Source: Spirochaetales bacterium (GTDB taxonomy: Bacteria > Spirochaetota > Spirochaetia > SZUA-6 > DRHE01). From it: 10,443 bases of DNA. This document shows, in pieces, positions 6,262 to 10,443 of the stretch; the first letter of the stretch is position 1, and the number at the start of each line of letters is the position of its first letter. The translations under genes and the position numbers were made by a program. Below the pieces are notes generated by a model. The model was not told where the DNA came from, ran no database searches, and saw only the letters and a program-made list of their open reading frames with translations. The stretch spans positions 1 to 10,443 of the forward strand of contig JAFGQJ010000052.1 of NCBI GenBank assembly GCA_016935715.1, in the 5' to 3' direction.

Positions 6262-8037
6262 ATGGGCGAGCTTGCCGGGCAGGCCGTGTTCCCCTTCGAT
6301 CTGGATCATCCGTATCTCAAGAAGCACCTCATCGCTTATATCGGAAACAAGAGGAGCCTTCAGCCGCTGCTGTACCGGGTATTCGGCCGCATCACCTCCG
6401 GGAGCTCCGCGGTGTTCCTGGATCCCTTCGCAGGCTCAGGCAGCGTCTCACGGTTGGCCCGCTACATGGGCTGCCGCGTCCTGGCCAACGACTGGGAGCG
6501 CTACGCCTACGTGCTGAACTACGCCCATCTCTGCGTGGGAGAATCCGAGGCCCGGCGGCTGTTCCGGGCTCACGGCGGCCCGCAGGCGATGCTGGCCGAG
6601 CTCAACGCGCTTGCCCCGCCGGCGGATCCCTACATCTCCAGGTACTACGCGCCGGCCAGCACGGAGGAGGCCGACTACCGCACGGAGCGGCTGTTCTACA
6701 CGCGGGAGAATGCCCTGATCATCGACGCGGTGCGCAGCCGGATCGAGGAGCTGTACCCCGGCCGGGCCGATCCGCAGGCTGCCCCGTTCCCGGCGGGGGG
6801 TGAGCAGGAAAGGACGTTCAAGGAGAAGCTCCTGCTCCTGGCCTCCCTGCTGTACCAGTGCGCCACCCATACCAACACCTCCGGGGTGTTCAAGGCCTGT
6901 CACAAGGGTTTCGGGGGACACGGAAGGGACTCCCTGGGGAGGATCCTGAGTCCCGTTCACCTGGAGATGCCGGTCCTGATCGACGGCCCCGCGGATTGCC
7001 GGGTAGGCTGTCAGGACGCGCTCGAATTCGTACGCTCCAGGCCCGCGGATCTGTGCTATCTCGATCCCCCGTACAACCAGCACCAGTATGGATCCAACTA
7101 CCATCTGCTGAACACCATCGCGCTCTGGGACAGGCCGGAGGTCGACAATGCTCTGGGGGAGGACGGACGGCTGCGCCGCAAGGCGGCGATACGCAGGGAC
7201 TGGATCAGGACCCGTTCGCCCTACTGCTACCGGCGCAGCGCCGCAGAGGCCTTCGAGCTTCTGCTGGAGGCAATCGACGCCCGGCACATCGTGCTGAGCT
7301 ACAACACCGAAGGGATCATCCCCTTCGAAGAGCTGCTGGAGCTGATGAGCGCCCAGGGCAGGGTCGAGTTGTTTGGCAACGAGTACGTGAAGTACCGGGG
7401 AGGCAGGCAGAGCCTGGCGCGGCGGGTCCACAATCTGGAGTTCGTGCTGGTTCTGGACCGGACGCGTTCGGCCTCTTCTGCGGCCCGGAGTAGGATTCAG
7501 CGGGCCGTGCTGGCCAACAGATTGGCCGTTGCCATTAAGCGCTCCTACCGTCCGGAGAGAATCCGGGAATGCTTCGCCGTCGTTCCGGGGAGGGTTCACG
7601 CCCTGGAGATTCGCGTCGGCGGAAGCACCGTCGAGCTTTGCATGCCCCATCTTTACCGCTTTGCCCCGGAAGCGTTCGCCGCGATCGAGCCCGCCGCGAT
7701 CGCGCCCTCCATGGGCGGGCAAGAGGCTGAGGATCTGCGGCTCGTTCTGGAGAGGCTCCAGCGCTGCGAATGCACGGACCGCCGGGATGAGATCCGCGTG
7801 CTTCTGGGGATTCTCGCCGACGCGGACGGCCGGGTACAAAGAGCCGAGGAGGAAGCGCTTCAGAGGCGGATCCTGTGGCTGCTGCGCAAGTTCGCCCACC
7901 GGAAGTACCGCGACCTGTTCGAAGCCACCCTGAGCGAGCTTCGAGGCTTCGGCCGGCGCGATCCGCGGCGCTTTGCCGGGCTGATGCGCGGACTGGAGCA
8001 GCTGTCCGTCCTGGCCGAGGCCCGCTTCCGGGGGTAG
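6262..8037 (+). CDS. D12-class N6-adenine DNA methyltransferase with novel C-terminal extension
   Basis: A 591-residue protein. The first 400 residues are an adenine-specific DNA methyltransferase of the D12 (Dam/FokI-like) class, which moves a methyl group from S-adenosylmethionine to N6 of adenine. Motifs seen: YIGNKRSL at 26-33 (family-typical near the N-terminus), SAM-binding DPFAGSGS at 54-61, an NTSGVFKACHKGFGG block at 205-219, catalytic DPPY at 268-271, and SYNTEGII at 346-353. Residues 401-591 lie beyond the usual methyltransferase end. They are helical-looking and charged, contain ILADADGRVQRAEEEAL at 517-533, and I do not recognise the domain. The ATG at 6262 is the only possible start, because an in-frame TAA lies at 6250-6252. 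There is no ribosome-binding site, so the mRNA may be leaderless. No restriction endonuclease gene is present, so this looks like an orphan or a partner of something distant. The target sequence is unknown. Confidence 0.88.
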   Translation: MGELAGQAVFPFDLDHPYLKKHLIAYIGNKRSLQPLLYRVFGRITSGSSAVFLDPFAGSGSVSRLARYMGCRVLANDWERYAYVLNYAHLCVGESEARRLFRAHGGPQAMLAELNALAPPADPYISRYYAPASTEEADYRTERLFYTRENALIIDAVRSRIEELYPGRADPQAAPFPAGGEQERTFKEKLLLLASLLYQCATHTNTSGVFKACHKGFGGHGRDSLGRILSPVHLEMPVLIDGPADCRVGCQDALEFVRSRPADLCYLDPPYNQHQYGSNYHLLNTIALWDRPEVDNALGEDGRLRRKAAIRRDWIRTRSPYCYRRSAAEAFELLLEAIDARHIVLSYNTEGIIPFEELLELMSAQGRVELFGNEYVKYRGGRQSLARRVHNLEFVLVLDRTRSASSAARSRIQRAVLANRLAVAIKRSYRPERIRECFAVVPGRVHALEIRVGGSTVELCMPHLYRFAPEAFAAIEPAAIAPSMGGQEAEDLRLVLERLQRCECTDRRDEIRVLLGILADADGRVQRAEEEALQRRILWLLRKFAHRKYRDLFEATLSELRGFGRRDPRRFAGLMRGLEQLSVLAEARFRG

Positions 8038-8050
8038 GGCGGGGCGGCTG

Positions 8051-8713
8051 CTATATGCTGAAGCCGGCCTCGATGGCCAGGCGCAGCGCCTGGGTGCGGT
8101 CGTGCACGCCGAGTTTCGAGTAAATAACACTCACATAGTTCTTCACGGTTTGTTCGGCGATGAACAGGTTCTGGGCGATCTCCTTGTTGGAGTAACCCTT
8201 GGCGATCTGCTGAAGAACTTCCTGTTCGCGACTGCTGAGAGTCTCCAGGATCGTCTGCCTGGCAGACGCGGCCTGGCCTTCACCCGCCGGATTGAGCTTG
8301 GCAACCAGCTTGCGGGCGACTTTGGGAGCGATCAGCACGCCGCCCTTGTGCACCGAGCGGATCGCGTTGATCAGGTAGCCTGTATGGACATCCTTCAATA
8401 TATAGCCCACGGCGCCGAGGGACAGAGCCTGAAGCACGTATTCATCATCGTCGAAGGTGGTAAGCATCATGATATGAACTGCGGGAAGATGCTCTTTGAT
8501 GATTCTCGTGCACTCCACGCCGCTGATGTCCGGCATGCGAACATCCATGAGAATGATGTCGGGCTTCGTTTCCAGTGCAAGGTCGATGGCCGTCTGGCCG
8601 TTCGCAGCAATTCCCACGACCTCCAGATCCTCAGCCGTCGTCTTGATAACAGTCTGGAGGCTCTCGAGGAACAGCAGCTGGTCGTCAACCAGGAGAAGAC
8701 GGATCTTTTCCAC
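8051..8713 (-). CDS. NarL/FixJ-family response regulator with LuxR-type DNA-binding domain
   Basis: A 220-residue transcription regulator. The receiver domain (about 3-120) has the acidic pair Asp10-Asp11, the phospho-acceptor Asp57 in LMDVRMPD, Thr85 and Lys107, all where the family needs them. The LuxR-type helix-turn-helix is at about 157-215 (LSSREQEVLQQIAKGYSNKE, then VKNYVSVIYSKL). It should be phosphorylated by the kinase encoded just upstream and then bind promoter DNA as a dimer; target genes are not known. I start it at GTG 8713 because a GGAGG ribosome-binding site lies 7 nt upstream and the protein then begins MEKIRLLLVDD, as is usual. An ATG at 8743 would add ten residues with no ribosome-binding site and overlap the kinase gene. 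The kinase stop lies 2 bp upstream of the GTG. It ends convergently, 13 bp from the methyltransferase stop. Confidence 0.93.
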   Translation of the reverse strand: MEKIRLLLVDDQLLFLESLQTVIKTTAEDLEVVGIAANGQTAIDLALETKPDIILMDVRMPDISGVECTRIIKEHLPAVHIMMLTTFDDDEYVLQALSLGAVGYILKDVHTGYLINAIRSVHKGGVLIAPKVARKLVAKLNPAGEGQAASARQTILETLSSREQEVLQQIAKGYSNKEIAQNLFIAEQTVKNYVSVIYSKLGVHDRTQALRLAIEAGFSI

Positions 8714-8715
8714 GT

Positions 8716-9933
8716 TCAGGCCTCCGCATCCGTCGGGATCCATGCCGTCAGCCGTGTGCCCTCCCGCGGTCTGCCCTGGATCGAGGTGCGACCGCCTACC
8801 TGCGCTACCCGCTCGCGCATTCCCAGAAGTCCGTATCCTTCCTTGATTTCCTGGAAGCCTATCCCGTTGTCGACGATCGAGAGGCTGACCCCGCCGTCTT
8901 CGCAGGCAAAGGATATGGAGATTTCGGTCGCATTTCCGTGCCTCAGGGCATTGGATATGCCTTCCTGAACAAGACGGTACATGATCTGGTCTTTCTTCGG
9001 ACCCAATGTCCAGGGAGCATCTCCCAGATTGAGCTTGAGCCTGATATGAGTGGCTTTGTCGAAGGATTTGACCAGTCGGTACACCGCCTTCAGGCCCGTC
9101 ACCGGGAGAGTCTCGACTTTTCTGATTTCCTGGAGTGTTTTTCGCACTTCCGCCAGACCTTCCTGGGCCAGATCACGCGCTCTCTCCAGGTGCGCCGGCA
9201 GATTCGCGTCCCCCTTTCCCGCAAGGGCGACTCCGGCATCCATCATCATCACCAGATTCGTCAGTGTGTATCCCAGAGCGTCGTGAACCTCTCGTGCCAG
9301 GCGCTTGCGTTCACTTTCCGTGGCTTCCTGCTCCGACCGGGCCGCGAAATCCTGCAGCTCCATGTTGGTTTGTACCAGCTGCAGGGTGGCTTCGTCCAGC
9401 ATCTTTTGGAATTCCTGGCTCGCTTTGTACCGTTCCCAGAACAGGCGCAGCAGAACGCAGATCGCGATCGATATCACGCTGTAAAGGCAGAAGGAAACGA
9501 GATCGAAGTTGGAGGCTGGGGCAAGGGTTGTTCCGAAAACGGAGATCGGTCTCTGGAACAGCACCACGACGACCACCAGCAGAGTCGAAAATACGGCGTT
9601 GCCCCACAGGGGCGTGTGGGTCATGGTTTGCAGGATCAGCGTCGTCACCAGCGTGAACTCCAGCATCAGATTCTCTCCCATCGGCATGCCGGCGATGAGC
9701 AGAATGAGGGCGCGGAGGCAGAGCATGCCCCAGACGAGAGCTGACTTTTTCACGAACAGGATCGCCGTGGAGATGCCCAGGGACAGGATGAGGAGGAACA
9801 GCATCTGCAGGTGCCACCTGGGCGGAAGGAAGAGAGACTGGGCGGCGCTGCGGAACTGCAGGAACGCCACGCCGTGGGCAAGGGCTGTCAAGAGATAAAC
9901 AGTGATTCTGTAAACGAATTCCGGCCTTTTCAC
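8716..9933 (-). CDS. Membrane sensor histidine kinase, HisKA_3 type
   Basis: A 405-residue sensor kinase of the NarX/DesK kind. Six hydrophobic segments (about 11-27, 40-61, 64-83, 90-104, 112-126 and 143-166) form a membrane sensor with no large outside domain, so it probably senses the membrane or a small molecule in it. A coiled-coil linker (about 167-212) leads to the dimerisation/phosphotransfer domain, with His217 in LAREVHDALGY. The ATPase domain follows: N box QEGISNALRHGN at 323-334, G1 box DNGIG at 355-359 and GYGLLGMRERV at 366-376. It autophosphorylates on His217 and passes the phosphate to Asp57 of the response regulator encoded 2 bp downstream. The start is GTG at 9931-9933 (GTG AAA AGG); only a weak purine-rich stretch precedes it. 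The stimulus is not known. Confidence 0.92.
   Translation of the reverse strand: MKRPEFVYRITVYLLTALAHGVAFLQFRSAAQSLFLPPRWHLQMLFLLILSLGISTAILFVKKSALVWGMLCLRALILLIAGMPMGENLMLEFTLVTTLILQTMTHTPLWGNAVFSTLLVVVVVLFQRPISVFGTTLAPASNFDLVSFCLYSVISIAICVLLRLFWERYKASQEFQKMLDEATLQLVQTNMELQDFAARSEQEATESERKRLAREVHDALGYTLTNLVMMMDAGVALAGKGDANLPAHLERARDLAQEGLAEVRKTLQEIRKVETLPVTGLKAVYRLVKSFDKATHIRLKLNLGDAPWTLGPKKDQIMYRLVQEGISNALRHGNATEISISFACEDGGVSLSIVDNGIGFQEIKEGYGLLGMRERVAQVGGRTSIQGRPREGTRLTAWIPTDAEA
8721..8725 (-). promoter_or_regulatory. Ribosome-binding site fixing the response regulator start
   Basis: On the minus strand GGAGG lies 7 nt before GTG 8713, inside the last codons of the kinase gene. This strong Shine-Dalgarno decides for the GTG start over the upstream ATG at 8743. 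Confidence 0.75.
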
Positions 9934-9945
9934 AAAACCGATCCC

Positions 9946-9974
9946 AGTTTAAATGAGTTGATGGCCCGGATCAA
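9946..9974 (-). promoter_or_regulatory. Weak candidate promoter of the two-component operon
   Basis: On the minus strand TTGATC (9974 to 9969) and TAAACT (9951 to 9946) are 17 bp apart, each matching four of six consensus bases. Transcription would start near 9939, about 6 nt before the GTG. This is the best candidate I find upstream of the kinase, but the match is weak. Confidence 0.25.
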
Positions 9975-10112
9975 CATGCTCTCACGAAGAATAGCCATTT
10001 CAAGGATCTGTTCCGAGAGCATCGCCGATCACTGCTTTGGGGTAGCCCCGGGCACCTTCACCCAGGCGGAGGTCCACACCGGGGCCCTTCCCGCACCTGC
10101 CCGAATCAGCGC

Positions 10113-10141
10113 TTGCCGAACCAAGAAAATTCGTGTATTAT
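10113..10141 (+). promoter_or_regulatory. Promoter of the vapBC-like operon
   Basis: TTGCCG (10113-10118, four of six) and TATTAT (10136-10141, five of six) are 17 bp apart. The expected start point, 7 nt after the -10 box, is the A of the vapB ATG at 10148, which predicts a leaderless mRNA. No Shine-Dalgarno sequence precedes the ATG, in agreement. Confidence 0.5.
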
Positions 10142-10147
10142 TCATGT

Positions 10148-10399
10148 ATGGCGACCAAGACGATCACCCTGGAGCTCGATGCGTACGAAAAGCTCCGCAG
10201 GGCCAAGCGTTCCCCCCGGGAGTCCTTCTCGTCGGTGGTGCGCCGGGCCGTGATACCGGGGGAGTCCAAAACCGCAGGCGAGCTGCTGCAGTGGCTGAAG
10301 GCGCGCATGAAGGCGGGAGGCATGCCCCTGGACGAAGCCGCCCTCGCACGGCTGGATGACGCGCAACGAAAGCCTCGTGTCTCCGCCACCGACTGGTAG
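10148..10399 (+). CDS. VapB-type antitoxin (DUF217-like)
   Basis: A small basic protein of 83 residues. The N-terminus MATKTITLELDAYEKLRRAK, followed by ESFSSVVRRA, fits the VapB/DUF217 antitoxin pattern 'KTI.l...aYe.L...K...eSFSdvi.r'. The N-terminal part should dimerise and bind the operon promoter; the C-terminal part (about 40-83) should wrap around and block the toxin. I chose ATG 10148 because it gives the family-typical MATKTI start. A GTG at 10133 would add five residues but overlaps the predicted -10 box. A PIN-domain toxin gene begins 9 bp downstream, the usual order for antitoxin then toxin. The family is fairly sure; the exact subfamily is not. Confidence 0.82.
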   Translation: MATKTITLELDAYEKLRRAKRSPRESFSSVVRRAVIPGESKTAGELLQWLKARMKAGGMPLDEAALARLDDAQRKPRVSATDW

Positions 10400-10408
10400 G
10401 GCGGCCGG

Positions 10409-10443
10409 ATGCTCTTCGACACCACCTTCCTGATCGACCTTCA
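10409..10443 (+). CDS. PIN-domain toxin, VapC-like, N-terminal fragment
   Basis: Only the first 11 codons are present, reading MLFDTTFLIDL. This is the usual opening of PIN-domain ribonucleases: a hydrophobic strand ending in an acidic residue (Asp4), then T-x-x-L-I-D. Asp4 would be the first of the metal-binding acids of the active site. VapC toxins cleave RNA, often tRNA or rRNA, when freed from VapB. A GGGCGG stretch just before the ATG may serve as the ribosome-binding site. The call rests on these few residues and on the antitoxin gene in front; the rest lies outside the window. Confidence 0.72.
   Translation, partial: MLFDTTFLIDL

Larger units (their letters stand above)
9934..10147. 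other. Intergenic spacer between kinase and vapB-like genes
   Basis: The largest gene-free stretch in the window (214 bp), between divergent genes. I see no credible coding frame or RNA gene in it. It should hold the promoter of the two-component operon and that of the toxin-antitoxin operon. A small perfect hairpin, GGGG-TAG-CCCC, lies at 10039-10049 in a GC-rich patch without a following T run, so I do not call it a terminator. Confidence 0.6.

Noticed and set aside
6262..8037. A restriction-modification system
   Set aside because: Only the methyltransferase is present. The neighbours on both sides are clearly the MoxR operon and a two-component system, with no endonuclease or specificity gene.
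8038..8050. Possible terminator between the methyltransferase and response regulator genes
   Set aside because: The gap is 13 bp, GC-rich, with no hairpin or T run. Termination must rely on something else, or the transcripts overlap.
6448..8130. 560-codon open frame on the - strand opposite the methyltransferase gene
   Set aside because: The opposite frame carries full methyltransferase motifs; this one has only low-complexity composition and no domain.
10039..10049. GGGG-TAG-CCCC hairpin as a terminator or RNA element
   Set aside because: The stem has four pairs, there is no following T run, and such matches are common in GC-rich spacers.
9811..10359. 182-codon + strand frame running from the kinase gene through the spacer into vapB
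   Set aside because: It overlaps two real genes in other frames and shows no motif. The vapB frame at 10148-10399 has clear family similarity.

Overview
This is a gene-dense bacterial window with high GC (roughly 60% by eye). It holds eight complete or nearly complete protein genes plus one fragment at each edge. A class II (lipobox) signal peptide on a beta-propeller protein and a multi-membrane transglutaminase point to a cell with an envelope-facing lipoprotein system. The taxon cannot be fixed from the sequence; a GC-rich spirochaete or another diderm is a loose guess only. I see no tRNA, rRNA, CRISPR array, insertion sequence or phage gene.

Layout from left to right. Positions 1-378 (+) are the C-terminal end of a GT-B glycosyltransferase, convergent with the next block. 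Positions 409-6220 (-) are a tightly packed four-gene operon, transcribed right to left: MoxR-type AAA+ ATPase, DUF58 protein, membrane transglutaminase with a DUF4129-like tail, and a PQQ-type beta-propeller lipoprotein. The junctions are ATGA overlap, 0 bp and GTGA overlap, so translation is probably coupled throughout. The first three genes are the classical MoxR/DUF58/transglutaminase module. The propeller lipoprotein at the end is the less usual partner.

A 41-bp divergent intergenic region (6221-6261) separates this operon from a D12-class N6-adenine DNA methyltransferase gene (6262-8037, +). That region holds a good sigma70-like promoter for moxR, a weaker one for the methyltransferase, and a short TTGAC/GTCAA inverted repeat covering the moxR -35 box. 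The methyltransferase has no restriction enzyme partner here and carries a C-terminal extension of about 190 residues with no recognised function.

Convergent to it, on the minus strand, is a two-component pair: a six-TM HisKA_3-type sensor kinase (8716-9933) followed after 2 bp by a NarL/FixJ-type LuxR response regulator (8051-8713). After a 214-bp spacer, a VapB-type antitoxin (10148-10399, +) is followed 9 bp later by the first codons of a PIN-domain VapC-like toxin that runs off the window.

A recurring detail is that the best promoter-like sequences sit so close to the start codons of moxR, the methyltransferase and vapB that transcripts would have leaders of about 0-3 nt. This suggests leaderless or nearly leaderless mRNAs. 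No wholly new system is evident. The most noteworthy points are the four-gene MoxR operon with a variant P-loop, the uncharacterised tail on the methyltransferase, and the compact divergent promoter.
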